From Brevundimonas sp. LM2 (GTDB taxonomy: Bacteria > Pseudomonadota > Alphaproteobacteria > Caulobacterales > Caulobacteraceae): a stretch of 64,000 nt of DNA. The position numbers and the translations under genes were made by a program. Location: positions 3,080,501-3,144,500 of the forward strand of contig NZ_CP019508.1 in NCBI RefSeq assembly GCF_002002865.1, written 5' to 3'. Below are positions 9,298 through 19,423 of the stretch, in pieces. Below the pieces are notes generated by a model. It did not search any database. It was given only the letters and a program-made list of their open reading frames with translations, and was not told the origin of the DNA. Numbering within the stretch: position 1 is the stretch's first letter; every line of letters begins with the position of its first letter.

Positions 9298-10737
9298 CTA
9301 TGGCTTCCGCCCCGCCTTCTTCGCCGGAGCATGCGCCAATCGCAGCAGATTCGCAGCCCCCGGGGCGCCGAAGGGCGTGCCGGCCAGGATCAGGACGCGC
9401 TGGCCGGGCTGGGCCAGGCCGTACTTCATGGCCGAGCTGACGGCGTCGTCGGTCACCTCCTCCAGCGACGTCGGCTCCTTGCCGAGGCGCGGCTCCAGGC
9501 CCCAGACCAGCGACAGGCGGCGCGCCGTCTCGGGCTTGGGCGTCAGGGCCAGCATGGGCTGGAGCGGACGCTCGCGCGACATGCGCCGGGCGGTGCCGCC
9601 CAGGGTGGTGAAGACCACGATACAGGCGGTCGACTGGGCCTCGGCCGCCTTCCGGGCCGCCGCGACCAGGGCGTCGGCGTCGAAATCGTCCATGCCGGCG
9701 TGCTCGGCGTCCATCAGGCTGGGCCACAGGGGGTCGGCTTCGACCCGCTCCATGATTCGGTTCATGATGCCCACGGCCTCCAGCGGATAGTCGCCCGAGG
9801 CCGTCTCGGCCGACAGCATCAGGGCGTCGGCCCCCTCATAGACGGCATTGGCGACGTCGGAGGCCTCGGCCCGGGTCGGGGCGGGCGAGGCGGTCATGGA
9901 TTCCAGCATCTGGGTCGCCACGATCACCGGCACGCCGCGCTGGCGGGCGGCGCGGATGATCCGCTTCTGGGCCACCGGCACCTCTTCGGGGTCCATCTCG
10001 ACGCCGAGGTCGCCGCGCGCCACCATGACGCCGTCGCAGTAGTCGAGGATGGCGTCGAGGTCGGCCAGGGCCTGGGGCTTCTCGATCTTGGCCAGGCAGG
10101 CGGCGCGGCCCTTCACGATCGATTTCAGCTCGGCCATGTCCTCCGGCTTCTGCACGAAGCTGAGCGCGACCCAGTCCACGCCCATGCGCAGGGCGAAGGC
10201 CAGGTCCTCGCGGTCCTTGGGGGTCAGGGCCGAGACGGGGACCACGGCCTCGGGCACGGCCACGCCCTTGCGGTCGCTGAGCTTGGAGCCGCTCTCAACC
10301 GTGACGTCGGCCCAGTCGTCGGTGCGCTCGCCGACGCGCAGCCGGACGCGGCCGTCGTCGAGCAGCAGCAGCATGCCGGTGCGCAGGGCGCGGAAGATCT
10401 CGGGATGGGGCATCTGCACCCGGGTCGCGTCGCCGGGCGTCGGATCCAGGTCGAAGCGCATGGTGTGGCCGGGCTTGACGTCGATCTCGACGTCAGCGAA
10501 CCGGCCGAGCCGCAGCTTGGGGCCCTGCAGGTCGGCGAGGACGCCCAGCGGCCGCTGCAGCGCCAGTTCCGCCCCGCGCACGGCCTTCAGCGCCGCCGCG
10601 TGGTCGTCGTGGGAGCCGTGGCTGAAGTTCAGCCGGAAGACGTCGACCCCGGCCTCGGCCAGTTGTTTGACCATGCCGGGGGCCCGGCTGGCGGGCCCCA
10701 GGGTGGCGACGATGCGCGCGCGGCGTGCTCTGATCAT
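9298..10737 (-). CDS. pyk: Pyruvate kinase
   Basis: 479 residues from ATG 10737; a GTG nine bases upstream is possible. Converts phosphoenolpyruvate and ADP to pyruvate and ATP. Signature elements: IVATLGPAS, RLNFSHGSHDDH, DLQGPKLRLG, the catalytic lysine region CLAKIEKPQAL, VMVARGDLGVEM and ATQMLESM...EASDVANAVYEGADALMLSAETASG. Full length for the family. The gene is separated from the alkaline phosphatase by about 130 bp. Confidence 0.96.
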   Translation of the reverse strand: MIRARRARIVATLGPASRAPGMVKQLAEAGVDVFRLNFSHGSHDDHAAALKAVRGAELALQRPLGVLADLQGPKLRLGRFADVEIDVKPGHTMRFDLDPTPGDATRVQMPHPEIFRALRTGMLLLLDDGRVRLRVGERTDDWADVTVESGSKLSDRKGVAVPEAVVPVSALTPKDREDLAFALRMGVDWVALSFVQKPEDMAELKSIVKGRAACLAKIEKPQALADLDAILDYCDGVMVARGDLGVEMDPEEVPVAQKRIIRAARQRGVPVIVATQMLESMTASPAPTRAEASDVANAVYEGADALMLSAETASGDYPLEAVGIMNRIMERVEADPLWPSLMDAEHAGMDDFDADALVAAARKAAEAQSTACIVVFTTLGGTARRMSRERPLQPMLALTPKPETARRLSLVWGLEPRLGKEPTSLEEVTDDAVSSAMKYGLAQPGQRVLILAGTPFGAPGAANLLRLAHAPAKKAGRKP

Positions 10738-10866
10738 ATGTCTCACTCACCCGGGCCGGCGCATTGGCCGGCAGCGTTTCCCCGTCCGCTTGTGCCACGA
10801 AACGTCCGGCGCGTCAGATCACCCGGCCGGGGCGGAAACAGGAAGTGAGTCCGTGTTACGCGCGCC

Positions 10867-12540
10867 TTATGGCGCAGGGCACGGGGCGGCGCCGAACAGG
10901 CCCAGGTCCAGGCAGCGGCCGTCCAGACCGTCCGGCGTCTCCACCCCCATGGCCCGGGCCAGGGTCGGGGCGATGTCGATGGTGCGGATCGGCAGATAGC
11001 GCTCCTGGCCCGTCGTGTCGGGCGACCAGAAGACGATCGGCACGCGGCGGTCATAGTCCCAGGGCGTGCCGTGGCCGGCCACGGAGAAGCCGGCGCGGCC
11101 CGCGCCCGGCGTCGTGCCGGACTGCAGCGCGATCAGGATGTCGGGCGAACGGCCCTCGACGGCCCCGACGCGCTCGCGGTCCATCAGGCTGAGTTCCTGG
11201 GGACTGGCCTTGGCGGCGGGCAGCGGGGCGGCCAGGGTCTCCTCGATCGTCCAGGCCCCGGCGACGGTCGGCTCGGCGCGCAGCAGGGCGACGGCAGCGG
11301 CGGCGACGCGGCCGCGCAGGGGCTGGGGCAGTGCCACGTTGTCGGCCCCCACGACCATCAGGCCGCTGCCGCCGTAGGTGATCGGATCGACCGTCAGGCC
11401 GAACTTGGCCTTGAGGGCGGCGTTAATCCGGCCGCGCAGATCGGGGTCGCCCCGCACCGCCTCGGCGAAGCCCCGGGTCGACTGACGCTCGGGGAAGTCG
11501 TTGCCGCCGTGGTCGGCGGTCAGCACGACCAGGGCCCCGCCGGGGACCTGGGCGACACGATCGAGGAAGGCCCCCAGGGCCACGTCCAGCCGGTGCATCT
11601 GGTCGCACATCTCCGGCCCCTGGTTGCCGAAGGTGTGGCCGATGCGGTCGGTGGCCGACAGGCTGACGCCCAGCATGTCGGTGACACCGCGACGGCCCAG
11701 TTCGCGGCTGTCCATCAGCTCGGTCGCGGCCTCCAGCGTCATTTCGTCGAGGAAGGGCGAGGTGTCGATGGCGAAGCGCTGGGGCGGCACACCGGCGTGG
11801 AAGCTGGCGCCGCCGACGGTCCAGTCGGCCTCCAGGGCGCGGCAGGTCTCGTTCGAATAGGTCCAGACGGCGGGGGTCGCCGCCAGCCGCGCCGCGATGC
11901 GGGCGTTCAGGGCGGCCACCGGGGCCAGCCGCGCCTCGGCCGCCTGGCCCGGCTCGACATAGGTCGTGAAGCCGAAGCCGACCGTGTACCAATAGGCCCC
12001 GTCGCCCTGATGACCGTTCAGGGTGATGGCTCCGCGGTCCTTGCCCGAGACGGCGTAGACGCGGCTCTGCGGGCTGACGGCCTTCAGCCAGTCGCCCAGG
12101 GTCGAGGCGGTCATCTGGCCGGGACCGACCGGGCCGTTGTCGGTGATGCGGCCGTGGGCCAGGGCGTTCTCGGGCGCGGCCAGGCAATAGACCTCGTCGC
12201 CCGTGGCGCGGTCGATCCAGTCGTTGGCGGGGATGCCGGTGCGGGCGGGGTTCAGGCCCGTCAGGACGGTGGAGTGGCCGGGGCAGGTCTCGGTCATCGC
12301 ATGCTGCTGATAGCCGTTGGCATAGACGAGGCCGCGATCGGCCAGGGTCTTCAGCCCGCCGGTGAAGCGGCTGCGGTACTGGTTGAACAGGTCGGCGCTG
12401 AACTGGTCGACGACGATGGTGACGATCAGGGCCGGGGGCGCGGCGGGGGCCGGGGCTGCGGCCGCGGCGGTCTGGGCCGAGGCGGCTGCAGGGGCTCCGC
12501 AGGCGAGAAGGGCGAGGGCACAGGCCAGCAGACGGGACAT
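10867..12540 (-). CDS. Alkaline phosphatase family protein (PafA/SPAP type)
   Basis: 557 residues from ATG 12540. A Sec signal peptide (MSRLLACALALLACGAPAAA) precedes an Ala-rich linker, then VTIVVDQFSADL with the first metal Asp. The nucleophile region is TETCPGHSTVLTG, with threonine as nucleophile as in PafA and Sphingomonas SPAP. Further metal ligands are expected in SLSATDRIGHTFG, LTADHGG and SVAGHGTPWDYDRR, which are all present. Predicted periplasmic phosphomonoesterase. It lies just downstream of the puf operon, separated by a repeat. Confidence 0.88.
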   Translation of the reverse strand: MSRLLACALALLACGAPAAASAQTAAAAAPAPAAPPALIVTIVVDQFSADLFNQYRSRFTGGLKTLADRGLVYANGYQQHAMTETCPGHSTVLTGLNPARTGIPANDWIDRATGDEVYCLAAPENALAHGRITDNGPVGPGQMTASTLGDWLKAVSPQSRVYAVSGKDRGAITLNGHQGDGAYWYTVGFGFTTYVEPGQAAEARLAPVAALNARIAARLAATPAVWTYSNETCRALEADWTVGGASFHAGVPPQRFAIDTSPFLDEMTLEAATELMDSRELGRRGVTDMLGVSLSATDRIGHTFGNQGPEMCDQMHRLDVALGAFLDRVAQVPGGALVVLTADHGGNDFPERQSTRGFAEAVRGDPDLRGRINAALKAKFGLTVDPITYGGSGLMVVGADNVALPQPLRGRVAAAAVALLRAEPTVAGAWTIEETLAAPLPAAKASPQELSLMDRERVGAVEGRSPDILIALQSGTTPGAGRAGFSVAGHGTPWDYDRRVPIVFWSPDTTGQERYLPIRTIDIAPTLARAMGVETPDGLDGRCLDLGLFGAAPCPAP

Positions 12541-12609
12541 CGGACACCGGATCAGTCGAAGGGTGTCCCCGCATAGACCGCCGAGGTTACGGATCAAAGA
12601 CGATCAACG

Positions 12610-12776
12610 CGTCTCCTCCCCGTCGCGGAGCGATGGGGAGGTGGATCCGGAGCGAAGCGGAGGAGACGGAGGGGTTCTTGAGGCAGGCGAGGTCGGTGGG
12701 GCGTCAAGAGCCCCTCCACCCCCCGCCAAGGGGCGGGCGGTCCCCCTCCCCATCCCGGCGGGACGGGGAGGAGACG
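12610..12776. repeat. Palindromic intergenic repeat, family B, copy 2
   Basis: 167 bp beginning CGTCTCCTCCCCGTC and ending GACGGGGAGGAGACG, a 15-bp perfect inverted end. Inner arms include GGATCCGGAGCGAAGCGGAGG, also found inverted in the copy at 2480-2630. It lies between pufM and the phosphatase gene, where it may help end or stabilise the puf transcript. Confidence 0.8.
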
Positions 12777-12784
12777 CGGTGCCG

Positions 12785-13705
12785 CTACCGCGCGTAGTTG
12801 TGGGCGATGGCCCAGTCGTACCAGCTGGGGACGACCGTGCCCGTCAGCAGTATGCCGATGCCGCCGGTCAGGGTGGTCAGGACCGCGAACCACCAGCCCC
12901 AGCGGTGGATCGACTCCATCGTGGCGTTGAAGCCCATGGTCCAGCGCCAGAACAGGGCCCCCCGTTCGGCCCCCGTGCCGCGGTCGGTGATCTGTTCGAC
13001 CTCGCGCTCGGCCCCGTAGCGGCTGGTGGCCAGGATGGTGGCGGCGTGCATGGCGAACAGCAGGGTCGAGCCGTACAGGAAGACGATCGAGAGACAGTGG
13101 AACGGGTTGTAGAACAGGTTGCCGTAGGTGATCGAGAAGGCCCCGGTCCAGTCCAGGTGGGGGAAGATGCCGAAGGGCACCGCCTCCGACCAGCTGCCCA
13201 TCATGATCGGCCGGATAAAGCCCAGCACCAGATACAGCCAGATCGCCGAGGCGAAGGCCCAGGTGGTGTGGGTGCCGAGCCCCAGCGCCTTGGCCCGCAG
13301 ATAGGAGCGGATGCACCAGCTGATCACGGACACGGTCAGGAAGAAGCCCGCGATCAGCCACCAGCCGCCCTGGTTCAGCGGCGGCAGGATGTTCAGCCCC
13401 TGCTCGGGCGGCGGCGGATACAGGCCCAGCCACGGGAGCTGCCGGACGAACTCGATCGGGTTCCAGCCGACGCTGGCGAACATGTTCAGACCGATGATCT
13501 CGAACGCCAGGAAGCCGGTCAGGAGCGAGACCACGCCGGTCCAGCCCAGGTGCATCGGGCCGATCTGGGCATTGCCGATGCGGCCGATCCAGTGGGAGAA
13601 GACGGGCGTTCCGACGCGCCAGTCGTCCAGCGAGTCCCCCTGGATGCTGGCCTCGGGGTGACCGCGGACCTGCACCTGGGTGAAGATGTTCTGATAGACG
13701 GGCAT
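12785..13705 (-). CDS. pufM: Photosynthetic reaction centre M subunit
   Basis: 306 residues from ATG 13705 with GAGGGGGG upstream. Integral membrane subunit with five helices that binds bacteriochlorophyll, bacteriopheophytin and quinones. Recognisable blocks: [12 protein letters not shown] at the N-terminus, [70 protein letters not shown] and [23 protein letters not shown]. It is the last gene of pufBALM; no pufC follows, only a repeat and a phosphatase gene on the same strand. Confidence 0.97.
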   Translation of the reverse strand: MPVYQNIFTQVQVRGHPEASIQGDSLDDWRVGTPVFSHWIGRIGNAQIGPMHLGWTGVVSLLTGFLAFEIIGLNMFASVGWNPIEFVRQLPWLGLYPPPPEQGLNILPPLNQGGWWLIAGFFLTVSVISWCIRSYLRAKALGLGTHTTWAFASAIWLYLVLGFIRPIMMGSWSEAVPFGIFPHLDWTGAFSITYGNLFYNPFHCLSIVFLYGSTLLFAMHAATILATSRYGAEREVEQITDRGTGAERGALFWRWTMGFNATMESIHRWGWWFAVLTTLTGGIGILLTGTVVPSWYDWAIAHNYAR

Positions 13706-13719
13706 GGTTCCCCCCTCCC

Positions 13720-14544
13720 TTATTGCCAGATCGGCAGGTTGCGCCAGCCGTCCCACCATTCGGGCCAGCCCTTGTCCCAGAAGGGACCGCTGATGACGAT
13801 GCAGATCGCGCTCCAGAGCCCGGCCTGGAGCGCCAGGAACAGGCCGACCCGGTGGATGCCCAGGGTGCCGACCGAATAGCCGATGAAGTCACGGAAGAAG
13901 GTGTCCTCGTGCTCGGGCTGGCGCACCTCCCGGCCCTTGCCGGGGTTGGCGGCGGCCAGGATCAGCGAGCCGTGCAGGGCCAGGGCCATGGTCGTCGTGA
14001 AGAAGAAGCTCACGGCGATCATGTGGGCCGGATTGTAGTGGAAATTCAGATACTGGTAGCCGACGTTCGACACCCAATCGAGGTGGCTGAAGATGCCGTA
14101 CGGAAAGCCGTTGCTCCAGGATCCGAGCAGGAACGGCCGCACGATGTTGAGCGTCACATAGGCCAGGATGGCGACGCCGAAGGCGATCGGCACATGCAGG
14201 CCGATGCCCAGCTTGCGACAGATCTCGACCTCGCGCAGGGCCCAGGAACAGAAGGCCCCGGTGGCGAAGATGGTCACCAGCTGCCAGATCCCGCCCTCGC
14301 GCAGGGGGGCCAGGGACAGGCCGTAGGCGACGTCCGGCGGATCGATGGTGATCAGCCACGGGTTCCAGGTGTCGCCCAGCGACGCTCCGTAGAAGATCAG
14401 CGCCGTGCCCAGCGCCGAGAAGAACGCCGTCGTGACGCCGAAGAAGCCGACGTAGAACGGCCCGACCCAGAAATCGAACATGTCACCCCCGATCAGGGTG
14501 CCGCCCCTGATCCGGTATTTGCGCTCAAAACTCAGTAAGGCCAT
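13720..14544 (-). CDS. pufL: Photosynthetic reaction centre L subunit
   Basis: 274 residues, complete. Five membrane helices of the type-2 reaction centre L chain; [20 protein letters not shown] is the family N-terminus, with [49 protein letters not shown] and [20 protein letters not shown] carrying the pigment-, quinone- and iron-binding histidines. Only 14 bp separate its stop from the pufM start. Confidence 0.97.
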   Translation of the reverse strand: MALLSFERKYRIRGGTLIGGDMFDFWVGPFYVGFFGVTTAFFSALGTALIFYGASLGDTWNPWLITIDPPDVAYGLSLAPLREGGIWQLVTIFATGAFCSWALREVEICRKLGIGLHVPIAFGVAILAYVTLNIVRPFLLGSWSNGFPYGIFSHLDWVSNVGYQYLNFHYNPAHMIAVSFFFTTTMALALHGSLILAAANPGKGREVRQPEHEDTFFRDFIGYSVGTLGIHRVGLFLALQAGLWSAICIVISGPFWDKGWPEWWDGWRNLPIWQ

Positions 14545-14607
14545 GACCGTCTCCGTCCTCGATCTCGCCCCGCGAGCTGGACATTCGTTTCATCGCAGTC
14601 GCGTCGG

Positions 14608-14628
14608 ACGGAGCCCGGATCGCTCCGT
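14608..14628 (-). promoter_or_regulatory. Intercistronic hairpin between pufA and pufL
   Basis: On the minus strand ACGGAGC pairs with GCTCCGT across a 7-nt loop, within the 117-bp pufA-pufL gap. In Rhodobacter, hairpins in this gap protect the upstream pufBA mRNA and raise the antenna to reaction-centre ratio. The same role is inferred here from position only. Confidence 0.5.
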
Positions 14629-14661
14629 CTCCGCCCGCGCGCCGCATTCGCGGTGACCCGA

Positions 14662-14832
14662 TCAGGGGGCCGCGGCGGAAGCCGCCGCGGGTGTGGCCTG
14701 GGCACCGTCGATCCAGTTGTACCGAGGCGAGCTGAGCAGGATGAAGTGGATCAGCAGAGCCAGGGTGAACAGGAAGACGGCGAGCGCGACCAGCGCCCGA
14801 CGGGGGTCGAACAGGAGCCAAATTCTCCACAT
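14662..14832 (-). CDS. pufA: Light-harvesting LH1 alpha polypeptide
   Basis: 56 residues: [17 protein letters not shown] opens the protein as in LH1 alpha chains, one membrane helix follows with [11 protein letters not shown], whose histidine is the bacteriochlorophyll ligand, then an Ala-rich tail. Forms the LH1 ring with PufB. It lies 82 bp after pufB and 117 bp before pufL. Confidence 0.95.
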   Translation of the reverse strand: MWRIWLLFDPRRALVALAVFLFTLALLIHFILLSSPRYNWIDGAQATPAAASAAAP

Positions 14833-14914
14833 AACTGTAGTCCTCCATAGCCGGTGTTCGGCTTTGTTGGCGACGACGAGGCAAAAGACCTCGCCGACAA
14901 AGTAGAGTGGAGAC

Positions 14915-15082
14915 CTAGGCCCCCAGCCAGGGGCGCCAGTACCAGACCAGAACATGCGCCACGATCGCGATGAGCGTGAACACGATGAAGCTGGTCACGA
15001 AGATGCCATGGAATTCCTTGGCCGCTTCTGGCGTGAGTCCGGTGAGGGACCCCACTGGTCTTTCATCAGGTAGATGAGACAT
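14915..15082 (-). CDS. pufB: Light-harvesting LH1 beta polypeptide
   Basis: 55 residues from ATG 15082 with a strong AAGGAGGAG upstream. The polar N-terminus ([17 protein letters not shown]) precedes a single helix ending [17 protein letters not shown]; the histidine in IVAHVL is the bacteriochlorophyll ligand and the WRPW end is typical of LH1 beta. First gene of pufBALM. No pufQ lies between it and bchZ. Confidence 0.95.
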   Translation of the reverse strand: MSHLPDERPVGSLTGLTPEAAKEFHGIFVTSFIVFTLIAIVAHVLVWYWRPWLGA

Positions 15083-15113
15083 ATCTCCTCCTTTCGTTGG
15101 AGCGCGTCTTCGG

Positions 15114-15132
15114 CCACGGGGAAGTCCCGTGG
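15114..15132 (-). promoter_or_regulatory. Hairpin in the bchZ-pufB gap
   Basis: CCACGGG and CCCGTGG form a 7-bp stem with a 5-nt loop about 30 nt upstream of pufB. It could influence mRNA processing at the bchZ-puf junction. No known motif; reported from structure only. Confidence 0.35.
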
Positions 15133-15196
15133 TCGCTTCCGAAACCCGGGCGAGCCGGACGGCGGAACGGGGGTCCGATGGGGGTCAGGCGGCGCA

Positions 15197-16672
15197 TCAG
15201 GCGGCCCTCCCGCTCAGGACAATGGCGTTGGCGGCCTGGAGGCGGTCCAGGGTGACCCGGTCCTCCCCGGCCTGTCGGGCGGCGCGTTCGGCCGTGTCCC
15301 TCAGGCGTTTGGCCGCCGAGATGCGGACGATGACGGGCTGGGACGCGACGAGCTTTTCCAGTTCGTCGGCGGCGGCGTCTTCCCAGCGCAATTCGGCGTG
15401 CGGCCGTGCCAGGGTCGGCTCGACCCTGTCCATCTGCGACGCCAGCGGCAGGATGTTGAACAGGGCGTCGAACAGAGCGTTGCAGACCTCCTGCACCAGG
15501 TAGGTGCAGCCGCCGTAGCCCATGAAGGGCGTGCCCGTGTGCCGCCGGATCGCGGCCCCCGGGAAGGACGCCGGGACCCAGACGCCGGACGGGCCGAAGC
15601 CCCCGCCGCCCTGGGACGCCTCGGCCAGGTAGATGCGTTCGTTGATGCTGCCGAACAGGACCAGGGGCCTGGTCTCGCGGACCAGGCGGGCGATCTCGGC
15701 ATTGTCGGTCTTGGCGCCGGCGACGCGCGAGATGGCGAACTGGCACGGCAGGCCCAGGTCGTCCTCGAGGAATTTGCGGACGCCGCGGGTATAGGTCTCG
15801 TTGGCGACGATGGCGAAGCCGGCGGTGCCGAAGAAGTCCTGGGTCACCGAGCGCCACAGGTCCCACAGCGGCTTGATGGTGGTGTGCTTCTCGCGCTCGA
15901 TGAAGGGCTCGGGATCGACGCCGGTCATCGCGCCCAGCTGGCGCAGGAACAGGGTGGTCGATTCCAGTCCGATCGGGGCCTGGAGGTAGGGTTTCTCCAG
16001 CGCCTCGCACAGGCCGCGGCCGAACTCGCGGTACAGGCAGACATTGACCTCGGCGTCGGCCAGGTTGCGCACGTCGGCCAGATGGCTGCCCAGGGGGAAG
16101 GTCATGTTGACCTGGCAGCCGATGCCCTCGACCAGACGCCGGATCTCGGCCAGGTCGGAGGGCATGTTGAACACGCCGTACATCGGGCCGATCAGATTGA
16201 CGCGGGGACGGTCGCCCTCGGCCAGTGGGCGCGGGCGGGGCATCTTCTTGGGCCCGAACTGGGTCCACAGCCACGTCAGGGCGCGGTCGGCCGACTGCCA
16301 CTGATCCTCGTCGATGGTGCGCGGCAGGAAGCGCTGGATGTTGGTGCCCTCGGGCGTGACGCCGCCGCCGATCATCTCGGCGATGGAGCCGGTGACGACG
16401 ACGCTGGGCAGGTCCCTGTCGAGGGTCTGCCAGGCCCGTTTCATCGCGCCCTCGGTGCCGTGGCGGCCCAGTTCGTCCTCGCCCAGGCCGGTGACGACGA
16501 TCGGCAGTTCATGCGGCGGCAGGCCGTCGGTGTAGTGGAGCACCGAGGTGACCGGCAGGTTCTCGCAGCCGACCGGGCCATCGATGATGACCTGCAACCC
16601 CTTGATGGCGGTGAAGGCATAGACCGCCCCCCAGTAGCCCCCCGCGCGGTCGTGATCGAGGATCAGCGTCAT
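15197..16672 (-). CDS. bchZ: Chlorophyllide a reductase subunit Z
   Basis: 491 residues from ATG 16672, overlapping the bchY stop (ATGA). NifK-like subunit of the BchXYZ reductase, which reduces ring B of chlorophyllide a to the bacteriochlorin. Visible: [39 protein letters not shown] with a cluster-ligand cysteine, [18 protein letters not shown] and [23 protein letters not shown]. Part of bchCXYZ-pufBALM. Confidence 0.96.
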   Translation of the reverse strand: MTLILDHDRAGGYWGAVYAFTAIKGLQVIIDGPVGCENLPVTSVLHYTDGLPPHELPIVVTGLGEDELGRHGTEGAMKRAWQTLDRDLPSVVVTGSIAEMIGGGVTPEGTNIQRFLPRTIDEDQWQSADRALTWLWTQFGPKKMPRPRPLAEGDRPRVNLIGPMYGVFNMPSDLAEIRRLVEGIGCQVNMTFPLGSHLADVRNLADAEVNVCLYREFGRGLCEALEKPYLQAPIGLESTTLFLRQLGAMTGVDPEPFIEREKHTTIKPLWDLWRSVTQDFFGTAGFAIVANETYTRGVRKFLEDDLGLPCQFAISRVAGAKTDNAEIARLVRETRPLVLFGSINERIYLAEASQGGGGFGPSGVWVPASFPGAAIRRHTGTPFMGYGGCTYLVQEVCNALFDALFNILPLASQMDRVEPTLARPHAELRWEDAAADELEKLVASQPVIVRISAAKRLRDTAERAARQAGEDRVTLDRLQAANAIVLSGRAA

Positions 16673-18426
16673 GTGCCGACGTGCTCCTCGGCCTTGGCCG
16701 CCGCGGCCTGGAGCTTGGCGTAGCGGGCCTTGAACTCGGGGCGGGGGACGGGGGTCTCGGACCAGATGCCGGCGGTGTCGCCCGTGCCGACGCCCTCGAA
16801 GAAGGCGCTCATCCGGTCGAAGCGCGCCTTGTTGCCGATGGCGGCATTGATGACCTGGGCCAGGGAGCCCGCGCCAGCGGGGCCCATCAGGGGGCGGGCC
16901 GAGATCAGGTTGGTGAAATACAGGGCCGGGATCGCCAGCGACTTGGCGTGCTGCACCACCGGGGTGGTGCCGATGGCGAGGTCGGGCTTGATGGCGTCGA
17001 CGGCCGACAGGTCCTGTTCCAGCGAGGCGCGGTAGTTGACGGTGACGCCCTTCGCCTCCAGCCAGTCGCGGTCGGGGTCGGACCATTTGGTCTGCGGGCA
17101 GGCGGTGCCGACATACTCAACCTCGGCCCCGCTCTCGATCAGCAGGCGGGCGACCAGCAACTCGGAGCCCTCGTAGCCCGAGACGGTGATCCGGCCCTTG
17201 ATGGGCGAGCCGGCCAGGGCCGCGCCGATGGCACCCAGCATGGCGTTCTTGATGCCGTCGATCTGGGCCTGGGGCACATCGCAGGCCTGGCCGATCGCCT
17301 GCAGCCAGGCGGCGGTGCCGTCGCGGCCGACGGGGGCGGAGCCGACCACCTTGCGGCCCGCCGCCTCGAACTCGCGCACGCTGGCGGTGTAGAAGGGGTG
17401 GATGGCGGCGACCACGGCGCAGTCGAGGGCGGCATACAGCTCGCGCCACTCGCGGGTCGGCACCACCGGTCCGGCGGCCAGGCCCATGGGCTCCAGCATG
17501 CGGCCGATGATCATGGGGTCAGCCGGGAACATCTCGCCCAGCAGGGTGACGGTCGGCTTGTCGGAGCGTTCTTTCGGAGCGGGCACGGGGCCGGCCTCGA
17601 CCTCCTTGCGCGCATAGTTGAGCATGGCCCCGGCCAGGACGTCCTTGGCCTCGGCATGGGTCGGGATGCCGAAACCGGGCACGTCGATGCCGACGATGCG
17701 GACGCCGTTGATCTCCTTCGGCAGCAGCTGCAGCGGCACGCCCGAGGCCGTCGGGACGCACAGGTTGGTGACGACGATGGAGTCGTAGAGTTCCGGATCG
17801 GCCATCTGGAACACCGCCTCGCGGATATCCTCGAACAGTTTGCCGGTGACGAGGCTCTCGGAGTTGAACGGCACATAGCCGACCGAGCGGCGCGCGCCGT
17901 AGAAATGGCTGGTGAAGGTCAGGCCGTAGACGCAGCAGGCCGAACCGGAGAGGATCGTCGCGGTGCGGCGCATGCGCAGGCCCACGCGGAGGGAGCCGAA
18001 CGCGGGACACATCGACTGGGGCTGGTCGTGGGGACCGACCGGATAGTCCTTGGCGTAGCGGGCCAGAACCTCGGACTTGCCGGCCTTGGACGCCGCCGCC
18101 GTCAGCTCCGCCTTCCCGCCGTGGCAGCCGCCGTCGACGCTCACCGGCGCATCACCGGCTCCATTGTTATCCCGGCCGGAGCGAAGCGGAGAGCCGGGAC
18201 GGCCATCATCACCCCCCACCAGTTGCAATCCCGGACGGCCGGAGGCCGGGCCGGGATCCGTGATCAGGCCCTCAGGACTTTGCGCGGGCACGCTGTGCGC
18301 CGGGCCGGCGCCCGGCGCGGACACAGGGAGGCCCGTCCCGTCCCGGCTCTGCGCTTCGCTGCGGCCGGGATGACAAGCTTCCGCGCCAACCGGCGAGCCT
18401 GGAATTTTGGCGGGACCGTCAGCCAT
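16669..18426 (-). CDS. bchY: Chlorophyllide a reductase subunit Y with in-frame repeat insertion
   Basis: 585 residues from ATG 18426, four bases after the bchX stop, so translational coupling supports this start. NifD-like subunit of chlorophyllide reductase. The conserved body begins at [10 protein letters not shown] near residue 100, with [41 protein letters not shown] and [19 protein letters not shown] holding cluster-ligand cysteines. Residues 17-88 are encoded by a 213-bp palindromic repeat (18164-18376), giving a low-complexity Gly/Pro/Ser-rich insert not expected in the family. A GTG after the insert could allow a shorter product. Confidence 0.93.
   Translation of the reverse strand: MADGPAKIPGSPVGAEACHPGRSEAQSRDGTGLPVSAPGAGPAHSVPAQSPEGLITDPGPASGRPGLQLVGGDDGRPGSPLRSGRDNNGAGDAPVSVDGGCHGGKAELTAAASKAGKSEVLARYAKDYPVGPHDQPQSMCPAFGSLRVGLRMRRTATILSGSACCVYGLTFTSHFYGARRSVGYVPFNSESLVTGKLFEDIREAVFQMADPELYDSIVVTNLCVPTASGVPLQLLPKEINGVRIVGIDVPGFGIPTHAEAKDVLAGAMLNYARKEVEAGPVPAPKERSDKPTVTLLGEMFPADPMIIGRMLEPMGLAAGPVVPTREWRELYAALDCAVVAAIHPFYTASVREFEAAGRKVVGSAPVGRDGTAAWLQAIGQACDVPQAQIDGIKNAMLGAIGAALAGSPIKGRITVSGYEGSELLVARLLIESGAEVEYVGTACPQTKWSDPDRDWLEAKGVTVNYRASLEQDLSAVDAIKPDLAIGTTPVVQHAKSLAIPALYFTNLISARPLMGPAGAGSLAQVINAAIGNKARFDRMSAFFEGVGTGDTAGIWSETPVPRPEFKARYAKLQAAAAKAEEHVGT
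18164..18376. repeat. Palindromic repeat, family C, inserted in frame in bchY
   Basis: 213 bp (71 codons) bounded by inverted ends: TTGTTATCCCGGCCG at 18164 and CGGCCGGGATGACAA ending at 18376. The arms extend to 39 bp with 3 mismatches and contain AGCGAAGCG and AGAGCCGGGACGG. The interior also carries GC-rich inverted pairs. It has no stop in the bchY frame and separates the first 16 residues from the conserved body. Confidence 0.85.
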
Positions 18427-18430
18427 CAGC

Positions 18431-19423
18431 TCAGACCGCCTCGTCGTAGATGACTTCGAGCGAGGCCTTAGGCACGTAGGATGCGCCGCGCATGTCGCTC
18501 TGGCTGGCCGGGATGAGCTTGACGGCCGCGCCCGTGGTTTCCGGATCGAACAGGCCCAGCAGGCCGTCCTGGGTCAGGGGCCTGGGGTGCTGCGGCAGTG
18601 ACAGGGACACCGCCTCGGCCAGGCCGGCGAACAGGCCGCCCCACTCTGAGTCGGGCGTGCCGATGATTTGGTAGTTGGCGGACTTCCTGCGGATGTCCTC
18701 GTTGGCCGGGATCGAGGCCAGGACCGGGATGCCTACGGCCTCGGCGAAGGCGGCGGCCTCGCCCGTGCCGTCGTCCTTGTTGATGATCATGCCGGCGACG
18801 CCGACATTGCCGCCCAGCCGGCGGAAATATTCGACCGCCGAACAGACGTTGTTGGCGACGTAGAGCGACTGCAGGTCGTTGGAGCCGACGACGATGACCT
18901 TCTGGCACATGTCCCGGGCGATCGGCAGGCCGAAGCCGCCGCAGACCACGTCGCCGAGGAAGTCGAGCAGGACGTAGTCGAAGCCCCAGTCGTGGAAGCC
19001 CAGTTTTTCCAGCAGTTCGAAGCCGTGGATGATGCCGCGCCCGCCGCAGCCGCGACCGACCTCGGGCCCGCCAAGCTCCATGGCGAAGACGCCGTCGCGC
19101 TGGAAACAGACGTCCTCGATCCTGACCTCCTCGCCCGTCAGCTTCTTGGCGGCCGAGGTCTGGATGATGGTCGGGCAGGACTTGCCGCCGAACAGCAGGG
19201 AGGTGGTGTCGGATTTGGGATCGCAGCCGATCAGCAGCACCCGCTTGCCCTGCTGGGCCATCATGTAGCTGAGGTTCGACAGGGCGAAGGACTTGCCCGA
19301 GCCGCCCTTGCCGTAGATGGCGATGATCTGGGTTTCCTTGGTGACCGCGCCCGTGTGGACGGGATCCGGCTCCTGTCTGGCTTCCTCGCGCAGGGCCTTG
19401 TGGGAAATCAGGGTGATGGTCAT
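18431..19423 (-). CDS. bchX: Chlorophyllide a reductase iron protein X
   Basis: 330 residues from ATG 19423, overlapping the bchC stop (ATGA) with AGGA 7 nt upstream. NifH-like dimeric ATPase that passes electrons to BchYZ. It has the P-loop YGKGGSGKS, LIGCDPKSDTT, and the two cluster cysteines in GRGCGGRGI and DVVCGGFG. Full length for BchX and slightly longer than BchL, as usual. Confidence 0.97.
   Translation of the reverse strand: MTITLISHKALREEARQEPDPVHTGAVTKETQIIAIYGKGGSGKSFALSNLSYMMAQQGKRVLLIGCDPKSDTTSLLFGGKSCPTIIQTSAAKKLTGEEVRIEDVCFQRDGVFAMELGGPEVGRGCGGRGIIHGFELLEKLGFHDWGFDYVLLDFLGDVVCGGFGLPIARDMCQKVIVVGSNDLQSLYVANNVCSAVEYFRRLGGNVGVAGMIINKDDGTGEAAAFAEAVGIPVLASIPANEDIRRKSANYQIIGTPDSEWGGLFAGLAEAVSLSLPQHPRPLTQDGLLGLFDPETTGAAVKLIPASQSDMRGASYVPKASLEVIYDEAV

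Noticed and set aside
18164..18376. bchY insert as an insertion sequence
   Set aside because: At 213 bp with no transposase it is too small for an autonomous element; it fits a palindromic repeat.
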